The notes under the pieces were generated by a model. The model saw only the letters and a list, made by a program, of their open reading frames with translations. It was not told the DNA's origin and ran no database searches. From positions 1 to 19,699 of the forward strand of contig JAUJNJ010000109.1 in assembly GCA_030448225.1 (NCBI GenBank): a stretch of 19,699 nt of DNA, in the 5' to 3' direction. The DNA is from Phycisphaerae bacterium. GTDB lineage: Bacteria > Planctomycetota > Phycisphaerae > Tepidisphaerales > Tepidisphaeraceae. Shown here piece after piece: positions 7,826 to 16,478 of this stretch; position 1 is the stretch's first letter, and each line of letters opens with the position of its first letter. The translations under genes and the position numbers were made by a program.

Positions 7826-8258
7826 TCGAGTTCGGTACAAATGTTGGCGATGATCACGAGCGTCGTGTCGATGTTCGGCGGCCCGGCGGGCATCGGCCGC
7901 CTTGAATTGCGCTCGACCCATTCGTCACGGATGCAGAACACCGCCTCTAACTCCGCACGAGTTCGGGTCGCGACCGCGTGCGAGCTCGTGGTACGACCTT
8001 GGCTTTTCGAAAATCCAACGGCACGCCTTTGCGCCCGGCGACGCTTTCGGTTCGTTCCCAAGGTACAGATTCGACGGGCGACTGGAGCTCCCCGCCGCCG
8101 GATCGTCCTCGGGCCACTCACTCCACGTCGACCCAGAGCCGCCAGTGATCGTTCGTCGCGGAGAACAGCAGCCGACTTGAGAATCCTGCCCGAACGTTCG
8201 CCTCAGTCGGATCATTTTCGAAGAGGTGTTCCAATTTCCGCCAACCCGGCTGGACACT
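7826..8258 (-). CDS. Unrecognised protein, frameshifted
   Basis: I do not recognise this locus, but three successive frames give protein-like sequence. They are GWRKLEHLFENDPTEANVRA then RLLFSATNDHWRLWVDVEW, then NLYLGNEPKASPGAKACRWI and FEKPRSYHELARG, then RAELEAVFCIRDEWVERNSR and NIDTTLVIIANICTELERP. Together this is about 140 residues of a soluble mixed alpha/beta protein, between the stop of the next upstream locus and the EboE start. The start codon cannot be chosen because of the indels, and the end is approximate. Chance open frames would not be expected to have this composition. Confidence 0.4.
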
Positions 8259-9235
8259 TTAAGGCCTGAAGCGGCACATCAAGTCTAAGCCCTCGGACGC
8301 ATAACCGGTCGTGCCTGCAATCGTGGTCCCACCATCGGCCGCTTTGCGCTTCAACTCTTCCGGGTCGAACGGCGTCGTGTAGGGCTGGGCGGAAGACATG
8401 CAAGCTCGTCGGGCCCTTGTACGTCGCCGACCCGGTCAGCTTGCCGGGCCATTGGCTTGCACCTTGATGCTCTGGAGCGGCGAGCATCGGGCGCAGCGGG
8501 GGCATGAAGCCGGCCATCTTCTCAATCTCCGGCAGCGCTGCTGCACGTCGCGCTCGTCGCCTCGTCGGCCGACGCCCGCGCGCCCGGCGGCGTCGGTGCC
8601 GGTGCCGGCGAACGGACCGGCGCGTCGCCCTCCTGGTCGCTGCCGATCTTCAGCGTCTGGAGTCCGCCGAGGTACGGCAGCGCTGGCAAGGCGTCACCGT
8701 CGCGATCGCCCACACCGGCTGCGCTGTATCGGCGGCGCTGATCATCCTCGTCAGGTCCTTCGCCTCGTGCAGCGTCCCTTGCCCGCGCGCTGGCGGCGGC
8801 GAGCGCGTCGGCGGGCATGCGCGGCGCGCCAGCGGGGGAGGCCATCAGCACGAGGCGGTTGGCCGAGGGGAAGAAGAACGCCGTGTCAGCCCACGGCCCC
8901 GAACACGTCGTACCCGCCGGCCGGCTTCGCCACGACCCCTTCCTGGCGCCACGATCGCCGCGGCGCGGGTCGTACTCGCCGCGGACGATCACGACGACGT
9001 GCCCGACTTGTCCGACAAGTCGCCCGACGCGCTGAACGACAGCCCGTCGATCCGCACGTTGCGGAGCCGCTCGGCCAGGTCGATGACAGTCTGCCCCGCG
9101 AGCCAACCGCCGCCCTTGTCCCGCTCGTTCAGCAGCTCCGTACCCGGCGATAGCGTGTAGTCCTGCCATCCCGGCTTCTTGCAACCTGCCCGACAGCGGC
9201 CGTCCCGGCGGGGAGCAGCGCCCAGGTCACTTCAT
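8259..9235 (-). CDS. Unrecognised protein of about 325 aa, frameshifted
   Basis: I do not recognise the family. The best fragments in order are VTWALLPAGTAAVGQ, KPGWQDYTLSPGTELLNERD, GGWLAGQTVIDLAERLRNV, IDGLSFSASGDLSDKSG, VVVIVRGEYD, TAFFFPSANRLVLMASPAGA, LAAASARARDAA, KMAGFMPPLRPMLA, GKLTGSATYKGPTSLH and a clean C-terminus, AQPYTTPFDPEELKRKAADG ... GLDLMCRFRP, ending at TAA 8259. It resembles planctomycete hypothetical proteins, probably not enzymatic. The ATG at 9235 is immediately followed by a TGA two codons later, so either the start is elsewhere or this locus is fused to the HEAT-like locus upstream by a missing base. The order and strand are secure; the boundary is not. Confidence 0.4.
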
Positions 9236-9758
9236 CGCGTCGCGCGGCCACGGCCGGACCGGGGCCGGCTTGCCCTCGATCAGCGCGATCGCCCGCCGGG
9301 CGTAGTCGGCGACGAACAGCTCCTTTGACGTCAGCAGGCGCGGCTCGGTCAGGGCGGCGTCCTTCAGCTCGCCAGGCGTGCGGATCGCCATCAGCCGAAG
9401 CGGACGTCGCGCGGCTTGGCATGGCGAGGATGTCGTCGGTGAGGTTCCGCGCCGGTGCGCGACGGCGATCGGCGCACGTCCTCGGCCTCGGCGACGGCCT
9501 GAAGCTGCGGCAGGACCGCCGGCCCGCCCGCCGGATGCGCGCGACCGCCGCGTCGCCTTTCGGCCGGTCGGCGAGCCGAGGTCGTCGACCGGTTGGCGAC
9601 GTCGACCGCCGGCAGGTGCGCGCTCCGGCAGCAGCGTCGCCGCGGTGGGCTGCACCTCCTTGGCCTCCCCAGCCAGACGCGCGTCGGGATCAGGTCGAGC
9701 GGGTCGAGCCGCCCCGGCGGCAAGACATCAACAGCGTGACGGAGTTGTCGGCGATCAT
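9227..9758 (-). CDS. HEAT-like repeat protein, frameshifted
   Basis: The start is ATG 9758 (MIADNSVTLLM), preceded by GGAGA about nine bases upstream. Across frames it reads VDDLGSP, then DAAVARIRRAG, then PAVLPQLQAVAEAEDV and NLTDDILAM. This is the pattern of the planctomycete HEAT-type unit (gene-wide form: LgSP-x-x-x-R-x-A-x-x-x-L-x-x-x-G-x-x-A-l-P-x-L). The last frame is clean: RTPGELKDAALTEPRLLTSK, ELFVADYARRAIALIEGKPA and PWPRDAMK. HEAT units usually serve protein binding. The partner is unknown. It may continue into the next locus as one longer protein. Only one repeat is evident. Confidence 0.4.
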
Positions 9759-9864
9759 GGGGCGGCTCTCCCGGGCTGTGAGGTTCACGCGCAGGATAAG
9801 CGGCAGGGCAGGGGTAACGGAGCAGGGGCACGCATCGGGGGGCGCGTGAGGGGGGGAGAGGAGA

Positions 9865-9885
9865 TTTGAACCACGGAGACACGGA
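9865..9885. repeat. CACGGAG-type repeat, single arm
   Basis: The stretch ACCACGGAGACACGGAGG is the same motif as in the 12.2-12.4 kb element. A degraded copy in the opposite orientation lies at 10253-10292. Confidence 0.5.
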
Positions 9886-9982
9886 GGAGGGCGTGAGACG
9901 GGAGGAGTACGCCCACGAGGCCGGGCGGCGTGCGGGGCCGCTCCGGGAGGCGGGGGCGTGAGAAGGGGGAAGATTGCGCTCA

Positions 9983-10008
9983 CTCTCCCCAGTACGCGCT
10001 GGGGAGAG
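9983..10008. repeat. CTCTCCCC palindromic hairpin
   Basis: A perfect 10-bp stem, CTCTCCCCAG paired with CTGGGGAGAG, encloses a six-base loop (TACGCG). No T-run follows, so it is a repeat-type palindrome and not an obvious terminator. A second copy lies about 85 bases on. Confidence 0.65.
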
Positions 10009-10069
10009 GGCGAAGAGGAAGGGATCTTGCCGCCGACAGACCCATGTGAAGGAACGCCTGCTGCAAAGA

Positions 10070-10108
10070 CCCTCTCCCCGCCCTATCCCCGGAGTACCGA
10101 GGAGAGGG
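10070..10108. repeat. Second CTCTCC hairpin
   Basis: CCCTCTCC (10070-10077) pairs with GGAGAGGG (10101-10108) across a 23-base loop. It matches the inverted-repeat theme of the preceding palindrome. Confidence 0.5.
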
Positions 10109-10252
10109 AGGTTGTGACACGTTGTTCCAAACGCGTGATGGACCACTTGCAAGGTGCGAGTCGCATGTTGAGGTGGCGAACAGGTCAAGCGGCGCGGCGG
10201 CTCGTCTTCATTCCGAATCTGTGCAACCTGATAGATCATCCGCTCAATGGGT

Positions 10253-10292
10253 CGGCCTCCGTGCCCTCGGTGCGGCTCCCTTGGTGATTCAC
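10253..10292. repeat. Degraded CACGGAG-type repeat, opposite orientation
   Basis: CTCCGTGCCCTCGGTG followed by TTGGTGATTCACC resembles the right arm at 12385-12411. Together with the 9865-9885 copy it makes an inverted pair about 390 bp apart. Confidence 0.4.
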
Positions 10293-10320
10293 CTCTTCGC
10301 CGGCCCCGAGCCCGCCGCGG

Positions 10321-10349
10321 TTGACCGGTCAGTCCCCCTCTCCTACAAC
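10321..10349 (+). promoter_or_regulatory. purM promoter, apparently leaderless
   Basis: TTGACC (10321-10326) and TACAAC (10344-10349) have a 17-base spacer. The purM ATG follows seven bases after the -10 box, which places the expected start site at the start codon. No Shine-Dalgarno is present. Confidence 0.55.
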
Positions 10350-10356
10350 GGCCGGC

Positions 10357-11453
10357 ATGTCCGGACTCAGCTACGAGAAGAGCGGCGTGAACTACGACCG
10401 CCTCGACGCGTTCAGCTTGCGCGTGCCAGAAGGAGGCCGCCACCACGACGCCGCTGCTGGCGACACGGAGCTGTCGAGCCCCGGGATCCGGGGCGACAGC
10501 CGTCACCTCATCGAGACGCCCGAGGAGTACCTCGCCCACGTCGAGGAGGGGCTGGGGACGAAGAACCTCATCGCCGACGCGATGCTCGCGCTGGCGGACC
10601 CGGGCTTTACCGCAACGTCGGCATCGACGCGGTGGCGACGATCGTGAACGACCTCGTGACCGGTGGGGCGCTTGCCGGTGTCGGTCGCGATGCACGCCGC
10701 CGTGGGCGACGCCGAGTGGTTCGCCGACAGCCGGCGGGCCGACGACCTCGCTGGCGGGTTCGCCGAGGGTGCCGCCGGGCGGGGGCGGTGTGGGGCAGGG
10801 GGAAGACGCCGACGCTGAAGGGGATCGTCGACCCGTCGACGATCGTGCTGGCGGGTCGGCGATCGGCGCATCCGCCCCAAGTCCAGCCGCGTCGCCGGCG
10901 ACGTGCGCGACGGCGACGCGATCGTCCTGCTGGCCAGTTCCGGCGTGCAGACCAACGGCCTGGCCGCTCTGCCGGGCGATCGCCGACAAGCTGCCCCATG
11001 GCTACCTCACGCCGATGGCCGACGGCCGGGCGTACGGCGGCGTTGCTGCTCGACCCGTCCGTGATCTACGTCCGCCCGATGGCGGACCTCGTCGCGGCCG
11101 GTGTGCGGCCGCGTTATGCGGTCCACGTCACCGGGCACGGGTGGCGCAGTTGATGCACTCGCCGGAGCCGTTCGTTACCAGATGACGAACGTCGGCACGA
11201 CCCACCCGGTGTTCGAGTTCATCCGGCAGCACGGCCCGTGACCTCCGCGAGATGGCATGCGCGACCTACAACATGGGGGCCGGCTTCGCGGTATACGTCC
11301 GCCCGGGCGACGCCGACGCGTGCCTCGCCGTCGCCCGTGGGCCGGTCACGACGTGGGTGGGGGGGCGTGGCGAGGAGACAGGAGGACCGCAAGGCGGTCG
11401 TGATCAGGCCGCGCAAATAACTTTCGAGGGCGACACCCTGCCAGGTCCGATAA
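10357..11453 (+). CDS. purM: Phosphoribosylformylglycinamidine cyclo-ligase (AIR synthase), frameshifted
   Basis: PurM closes the imidazole ring of AIR in purine synthesis, using ATP. The N-terminus MSGLSYEKSGVNYDRLDAF is followed, across shifting frames, by ACQKEAATTTPLLAT, IETPEEYLAHVEEGLGTKNL (the family's DGVGTK motif), NVGIDAVATIVNDLVT, VSVAMHAAVGDAEWFADSRR, CRRAGAVW, TPTLKGIVDPSTIVLAG, RVAGDVRDGDAIVLLASSGV, YLTPMADGRAYG, YAVHVTGHGWR, YQMTNVGTTHPVFEFIRQHG, NMGAGFAVYVRPGDADACLA and ITFEGDTL. Removing one extra C near 11441 restores the ending LQVR-stop at 11451-11453. At least ten single-base shifts occur along 1.1 kb. A housekeeping gene broken this way, with clean motifs on both sides of each break, points to sequence error. 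Identification is from memory of planctomycete PurM proteins. Confidence 0.85.
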
Positions 11454-11727
11454 CGGTGTGCGGATAACATCACCACCGGCGTTACCAACCGGCATCCCGT
11501 TACGTCTGTCTCTCTTTCGCCGACAAAGGTTCGGGCGGCCCGTGCTGTCACAACGGCCGACCCGGGCCGGGCATGGCCGCCACCGCCGCCGCCGAGGCCG
11601 GTTCAGCCCGCGCGGCCGGGCGCGGCCGCACCCGCGGCCGGCGGCGACGGACGCTGCCGGCGAACTGGAGCCGCGCGACGTCGGGCGAGGCCCCGGCGTG
11701 CGGGACGAGAAGTCGAGAAGCTGTCGC

Positions 11728-12090
11728 ATGTCGTACGAACTTCACCGCCTGTCCGGCCGGTTCGGTCGAGCCTTCCTGATCGAGCTGTTCCTGCCGATCG
11801 GCCTCGACATCGACGAGTTCGACCGCCTCAACGAGATTGTCGCAGGCATGATCGCCAAGGAGCCCGGCGGGCGATGGGTTGATGGACCTGTCCGGGCTCG
11901 ACTACATGGGCAGCGCGTCGCTCGGCCTGATGGTGAACGTCCGCCAGCGCGTGAAGGAGGGCCGCAGCCGCCTTGTGCTCTGCGGGCTGTCGCCGCGGCT
12001 GCTGCAGATCTTCAAGACCTGCTGCATGGAGCGGCACTCTTCAAGATCGTCCGCACCCGCGACGAGGCGCTCGAAGCGGCCGCGTGGTGA
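11728..12090 (+). CDS. STAS-domain anti-sigma factor antagonist, frameshifted
   Basis: A single STAS domain of about 120 residues. Fragments read MSYELHRLSG, LDIDEFDRLNEIVAGMIAKE, MDLSGLDYMGSASLGLMVNV, RQRVKEGRSRLVLCGLSPRL, LQIFKTCCMERL and FKIVRTRDEALEAAAW before the TGA at 12090. STAS antagonists of the SpoIIAA/RsbV kind bind an anti-sigma kinase and are switched by phosphorylation of a serine. Here DYMGSASLGLM aligns with the D-S-S/T-G-L-G loop: the serine is kept but the aspartate before it is Gly. Three indels are visible (near 11775, 11878 and 12040); for example, one extra T turns WVMDLSG into a break. No kinase or sigma gene is in the window. Confidence 0.75.
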   Translation: MSYELHRLSGRFGRAFLIELFLPIGLDIDEFDRLNEIVAGMIAKEPGGRWVDGPVRARLHGQRVARPDGERPPAREGGPQPPCALRAVAAAAADLQDLLHGAALFKIVRTRDEALEAAAW

Positions 12091-12187
12091 GGCGCGGTCG
12101 CCGACGGGCGCGGACCCGCGATCGGACGGTCTCACGTCCGTCGCGTCCCGACATCGTCTCAGGACCTCGAAAACGAATCTGCCTAAG
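12091..12187. other. Spacer after the STAS gene
   Basis: No gene was found. A six-base stem CGGACG/CGTCCG with loop GTCTCA lies at 12123-12140 and may help end the STAS transcript, though no T-run follows. Confidence 0.3.
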
Positions 12188-12444
12188 CCGCTCGCGGCTT
12201 AGCATCCTCCTCCGATCACGCGCTCGAGAAGCTCGAAAAACAAACAAGACTCACCACAGAGACACGCAGCCACGGAGTTGCATGGAGGCACGGAGTCGTA
12301 CCGAGGCACCGAGGCACCGGGTCGACTTGGAGGATGAGTGTCTCGCTCCCTATCCCTCGCCCGGATTTTCCACCTCTGTCCTACCTCCGTGTCTCCGTGC
12401 CTCCGTGGTGAATCCGTTCTTTGGAACCGCTAAGCCGCGAGCGG
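12188..12444. repeat. Nested inverted-repeat element, 257 bp, MITE-like
   Basis: Perfect 16-bp outer inverted repeats bound the element: CCGCTCGCGGCTTAGC at 12188-12203 and GCTAAGCCGCGAGCGG at 12429-12444. Inside lie imperfect inverted arms of the CACGGAG motif. The left one begins TCACCACAGAGACACGCAGC at 12251 and ends CACGGAG at 12277. The right one is CTCCGTGTCTCCGTGCCTCC (12385-12404), then GTGGTGA to 12411. Short direct copies of GAGGCACC lie at 12303-12318. No transposase or long ORF is inside. The right end abuts the pgeF stop codon, so the element may contribute to its 3' end. Confidence 0.6.
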
Positions 12445-12445
12445 A

Positions 12446-13291
12446 TCACCCCTCGATCGCGATGATCGCCGCGGGCGGCGGTGACGCCGTGGTCGCGGCG
12501 GTGGCTGAAGAACTCCGACGCGTGCTCGAACGTGCACCGGTCAGTCGGAGATCGATTCACGCGCCCGCCGGCACGCCCGCCTCGATCAGGTGCAGCCGCA
12601 CCGCGCCTCCTTCAGATCGACGTGGCCCTTGCCGTCCGGCCGCGAGCGGACGGGGCCGCACGCCGAACAACTCGACGAACGCCTCCGCCACCTCCGGCCC
12701 GACCTCGAACGCCGCGGGCCCGATGCGCGGCCCGATCGCCGCGACGGCCGCGTCGGTGCAACGCGGCTTATTCCATTCATTTCCACCAACGCCGCGGCGA
12801 CGGCGGCGATCACCCCGCGCCCACCCCGCGTGGACGGCCGCCTCGCGGCCGTCGCCGCTCGACAGCAGGACCGGCACGCAGTCGGCGACATGACGGTCAG
12901 GACGCGGGTCGCCACGTCGTCGCTGACGATCGCGTCCATGCTCTGCGCGACGTCGAACGCCTCGCCGCGCGCGCTTGCGGACGACGGCCGGGCCGTGGAC
13001 CGCAGTGGACCCGCACCCGCTCGCGCCCCGTCACACCCGGCGGCCGCCGGGAGGGCGGTAGTTCTCGCGGATGTTGGCGTCGTCGTCCTGCACGTCGCAG
13101 CCGTTGGGGTTGCCGAGGTTGAGCAGGTCGAACGCGGCGCTTGCTGCGCTCCCGCCGAGGCGCGTGCTGAACGCGTGCGGCACGCCGGCGCGGAAGCCCA
13201 GCAGGGGCGACGCGTAGTAGACGACGCCGTTCGATGCGGTCTGTCGCTGCAGCATGCGGTGGGCCGACTCCTCTCCGTGCGTGTCACTCAT
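12446..13291 (-). CDS. pgeF: Peptidoglycan editing factor PgeF (YfiH/laccase-domain), frameshifted
   Basis: PgeF-type proteins remove wrongly built UDP-MurNAc-L-Ser so that peptidoglycan carries L-Ala; some homologues act on purine nucleosides. The first frame reads GVPHAFSTRLGGSAASAAFD and LLNLGNPNGCD. Later frames read DVATRVLTVMS, ADCVPVLLSSGDGREAAVHA with GW (the family's SADC and HAGWRG metal-site motifs), AAIGPRIGPAAFEVGPEVAE, AFVELFGVRP and DRCTFEHASEFFSHRRDHG, ending AIIAIEG at TGA 12446. Several frameshifts lie between 12460 and 13035. The ATG at 13291 follows the upstream membrane/TPR gene by 14 bases on the same strand. Family identification is firm. Confidence 0.85.
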
Positions 13292-13305
13292 CCGGTGCCG
13301 CGGCC

Positions 13306-15095
13306 TCATTGCCCCATCGATTCGAGCAGCGCCAGCCCGCGCCTCGGCGGCCGACCGCGCGTCGGGCCGGAAGAGCGTCGCCTCGTAGTGCGGCGCGGGG
13401 CCAGTTCTCAGTCCCATCTGCACGAGCGCCATGTTCAGGTGGGCGTCGGCGTGCCGAGGTCGTCCATGATCGCCCGCTCCAGCGCCGCCACCGCCTCCTG
13501 CCGCCGCCCCGCTCTGGAAGAGCGCGACGCCGGAGTTGCTGTGGGCGGCGACGTTGTTGGGCCAGGTCTTGAGGCGGCGACGGTACGCGTCGATCGCCTC
13601 GTCGAAGCGGCCGGTGCGGAGGTAGAGGTTGCCCATCAGGTACAGCGCCTGGCCGCGGTCCTCGGCGTTGGCCTCGGGCGGCGGTAGTGTGCCCGGCCTC
13701 GTCGTTCTTCCCCGCCCCGGCGGCGAGGTAGCCGTAGACGTTGTTCGCCGCGAGGCTGCGCAGGTTGTGGCGGAGGCGATGTGGTCGAACAGCGACCGCG
13801 TGTCGTGCCAGCGGTACGTCTGGACGTGCCAGCACCGCCAGCACCCCAGCACGCCGCCGCGCCGGCCAGCACCGGCCGGCTCGGCCCGCCCGCACGGCGA
13901 CCGCCGCCAGCATCGCCGGGCCGAGCATCGCGAGGTACGCGTAGCGGTCGGCGACCGTGGGTAGCAGCAGGTAGTCGAACGGCGTCAGCCCCAGCACGGG
14001 CACGAGCGTGACGCCGAACACCACGGAGCAGACCGACAGCGCCGGGCGGCAGCACTTTGAGCAGGACGATGGCCGCGGCCGCCAGCGCGTCGGGAACACC
14101 CACGTCCGCCACGCCCGGACTGCTCCAGCCACGCGGGCGAGCGGCTGCGTAGTCGAGGATCCAGCCGCAGCGGGACGAGCACCTTGTAGACGTAAAACGC
14201 CGCCAGCCCCGTCGGCCGCCAGGAGCAGGCGGCAGCGCCACAGCGGCCAGTAGGGGGCCGACACCGGCTGGGCGGCCTTGGCGACGAGGGCGATCGGCAC
14301 GCTCGCCAGCACCCACGCGCCGAGCGGCACGACCAGGCCCCGCCACGGCCGGCCGCGCAGCCCGACCTCGACCGCCGCCACCGCGACGGGGAACAGCACG
14401 ACCGTCGGCTTCGTCAGCAGCGCCAGGATGAAGCAGGCGGTCGCCGCCGCGTAGCGGATCGCCGTCTCGCGCGCCGGCGCGCCGGCCGCCCGCGCGTCGG
14501 TGAAGCGCATGAACAGCCAGAGCGCGAGCATCGCGAAGCACCCGCTGAGCGAGGAGTACATGCTCGTCGCCCAGGCGACCGGCTCGACCTGCAACGGGTG
14601 CAGCGCGAACAGCGCCGCCCCGCAGAACGCCGCCGCCGGGCTGGCCACGAGCCTGCGCAGCACGAGGAACGCCAGCCCCGCGTTGATCGAGTGGACGACG
14701 AGGTTGAACACGTGGAACGGCGCCGGCGACATCCCCTGCCCCGGCGGGCCGGCGCCCTCGGGCTGGTACGCCAGCACCCACAGCACCGTGTACGTCACCG
14801 GCACGTAGAACTGCACGTTCGGCTCGTACCCGGTCCAGTACCGCCGAAGGCTGTCGAACGTCGGGGGGTTGAAGTGGGGGTTCTGCTGGATCGACTGGCG
14901 GTCGTCCCAGTCGAGGAACTCGTGTCCCGCCACGGGCAGGAAGACCACGAGCGTGATCGCCACGAGGGCGATCGCCGGCAGCAGGACGTGTCGACGGCTC
15001 GACCGGGTTTGAACTGAGCGATGGCCCGGCGCGGCAACCGTTGCGCGCGGCGGGGTGGGGCGGTCGGCGGTTTTGCGGGTCTTCGGGCGTCCCAT
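13306..15095 (-). CDS. TMTC-like membrane protein with C-terminal TPR repeats, frameshifted in the second half
   Basis: The first 880 bases are intact. They give a basic start, a membrane segment LLPAIALVAITLVVFLPVAG (38-57), then an acidic loop GHEFLDWDDRQSIQQNPHFN with DWDD at 62-65, and FYVPVTYTVLWVLAY. Further segments follow (FHVFNLVVHSINAGLAFLVL and TACFILALLTKPTVVLFPVA). This is the layout of GT-C-like, TMTC-type proteins that face the periplasm. After about 14215 the frame shifts repeatedly. LTPFDYLLLPTVADRYAYLA and TPR-like pieces (ALYLMGNLYLRTGRFDEAID, AYRRRLKTWPNNVAAHSNSG, VALFQSG) appear. The natural end is probably ALLESMGQ-stop at 13306. Glycosyl transfer is a family inference; the substrate is unknown. 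Confidence 0.7.
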
Positions 15096-15449
15096 GATCG
15101 TGAAGCCCGCCGGCGCGGACGGCGCCGGCGCGCGGGCGACAGGATTATCTCGCCACGCGACGCCACGTCTACCGGGGACAACGGCCGAGATGCTCGCGCC
15201 CGTCCTCCGCCGGTCCTGGTGGCCGCTCGCCGCCGGCGCGTGCCGTGGCGCGTTGCCGGCTCCCGTCGTGCACGGTTGGCCGCGGCGATTGCCCGTCGCC
15301 CCTCGACGGCCGCCGCCGGCTCGGGCGGTCGGTCGGTGCCGCCCGCCGTCGTCGCCGCGGGGTTTGCGTCCGGGGCGATCGGCGTGATATCACTGCCCGC
15401 GCCCGCGTTGCGGGGTCCCGCCCGCACCGGGCACAACGGAGCGCCGCGA
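15096..15449. other. Divergent intergenic region, 354 bp
   Basis: Divergent spacer between the TMTC-like gene and coaD. It is GC-rich, with short proline/alanine frames only and no convincing gene. A possible -10 for the minus-strand gene (GATAAT, read from 15144-15149) has no good -35. Confidence 0.4.
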
Positions 15450-15992
15450 ATGCCGCAGACGAACCCGCACCGCCTGGCCGTCTTTCCCGGCCAGTTCGAC
15501 CCGATCACCAACGGCCACCTCGACGTCATCCGGCGGGGGGTGGCGCTGTTCGACGAGCTCGTGGTCGCCGTCGGCATCAATCCGGACAAGCGGGAGATGT
15601 TCTCGATCGACGAGCGCGTCGAGATGATCCGCGGCCTGCTCGGCGACGAGCCGGCCGTGCGGGTGGAGAAGTACACCGGCCTCACCGTCGACTTCGTCCG
15701 CCGCCACCGGGCGACGGCGATCCTCCGCGGCATCCGCGACGTGTCGGACCTGCGCTACGAGTTCCAACTCGCGCTGGCGAACCGCGCGGTCGGGGGCGTG
15801 GAGACGGTGTTCATCATGGCCGGCGACCAGTACGCGCTGACGAGCAGCAGCCTGATCCGCCAGGTGGTGGCGCTGGGGGGGGACGTGCGGCAGCTGAAGT
15901 CGATCCTGCCGGAGATCGTGATCGAGAAGCTGCGCGAAAAACAGCAGCGGAACGAGATCGCCGCCGGTACCCCCGACGCGCCGCCGGCGTGA
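15450..15992 (+). CDS. coaD: Phosphopantetheine adenylyltransferase
   Basis: CoaD joins ATP and 4'-phosphopantetheine to make dephospho-CoA, the fourth step of CoA synthesis. The 180-residue protein is about 20 longer than usual through a tail (REKQQRNEIAAGTPDAPPA). It has VFPGQFDPITNGHLDVI (11-27) with the T-x-G-H nucleotide motif, AILRGIRDVSDLRYEFQLAL in the middle, and ALTSSSLIRQVVALGGDV, the S-S-S-x-I-R loop that closes over the phosphate. The ATG at 15450 is chosen because GGAG lies eight bases upstream (15438-15441) and the conserved domain begins a few residues later. The gene is intact and likely monocistronic, with a weak hairpin after it. Confidence 0.97.
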   Translation: MPQTNPHRLAVFPGQFDPITNGHLDVIRRGVALFDELVVAVGINPDKREMFSIDERVEMIRGLLGDEPAVRVEKYTGLTVDFVRRHRATAILRGIRDVSDLRYEFQLALANRAVGGVETVFIMAGDQYALTSSSLIRQVVALGGDVRQLKSILPEIVIEKLREKQQRNEIAAGTPDAPPA

Positions 15993-16060
15993 GCCGCAGC
16001 GGGCGCGTGGCGAGGGCGGGGGCGTGCGGCTGTGTTCAATGCCGGTAACCCATTGCTACG

Positions 16061-16081
16061 CGCGGACCGTGGTCGCGTTTT
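16061..16081 (+). terminator. Possible weak terminator after coaD
   Basis: CGCG-GAC-CGTG-GTC-GCG can fold with one bulged base, followed by TTTT. It is a weak intrinsic terminator candidate 69 bases after the coaD stop. Confidence 0.3.
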
Positions 16082-16102
16082 AACGGGGCCCTCATTTTCG
16101 TC

Positions 16103-16132
16103 TTGACGCGCCCGAGCCTTTGCGGGTACTGT
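16103..16132 (+). promoter_or_regulatory. Possible promoter of the prepilin-type gene
   Basis: TTGACG (16103-16108) and TACTGT (16127-16132) are 18 bases apart. If used, the mRNA has a leader of about 345 bases before the ATG at 16485. Confidence 0.4.
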
Positions 16133-16471
16133 ATCCTTGTTAGATTGCCGAAACCTGAAGGACTATCCACTCGGGTTTCGGCAGGCGGAGAGTTGGCCGG
16201 CTTTTCAGATTTCATCGATCCAGCCGGCCGTTCAGGTCGTACCCAATTAAGTAGAAACGCGCCGGCGGTGTTCGCTGGCGTTTCCGTCGCTGCCGTCCCC
16301 CAAGAATCGAGCACCCGGTGCGAGCAACGCTCAGCTTTCGCGTAGGGCCATCGCTCCTCACATAATCGAGTGACGCCCCACCCCGCCTGCAAGCTGAAAC
16401 GGCACTCATCCCATCTATCCGATCCGTTGCTCCCCGTCCTGCCTCGGTTCTTCCCGTACGGCGTTTCCGTG

Positions 16472-16478
16472 AAAGGAG
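16472..16478 (+). promoter_or_regulatory. Shine-Dalgarno of the prepilin-type gene
   Basis: AAAGGAG lies six bases before the ATG at 16485. It fixes the start codon of the prepilin-type protein. Confidence 0.75.

Larger units (their letters stand above)
9759..10356. other. Divergent intergenic region with repeats, 598 bp
   Basis: Divergent spacer between the HEAT-like gene and purM. No convincing gene was found. It holds copies of the CACGGAG motif at each side (9865-9885 and 10253-10292), two CTCTCCCC hairpins (9983-10008 and 10070-10108) and the purM promoter at its right end. Confidence 0.5.

Noticed and set aside
9865..10110. Possible CRISPR array
   Set aside because: Repeats are palindromic pairs of different sequence, without regular spacers or cas genes.
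11573..11779. Plus-strand 68-codon frame starting MAATAAAEAG
   Set aside because: Low-complexity Arg/Ala sequence ahead of the STAS domain; probably spacer or error-shifted sequence, with no supporting motif.
6581..13291. Interpretation as a graveyard of pseudogenes
   Set aside because: Breaks are single-base, evenly spread, and confined to one block that includes housekeeping genes; sequence error explains them better.
16140..16290. Possible known riboswitch upstream of the prepilin gene
   Set aside because: The hairpins do not show the conserved core of TPP, cobalamin, c-di-GMP or fluoride elements that I could recognise.
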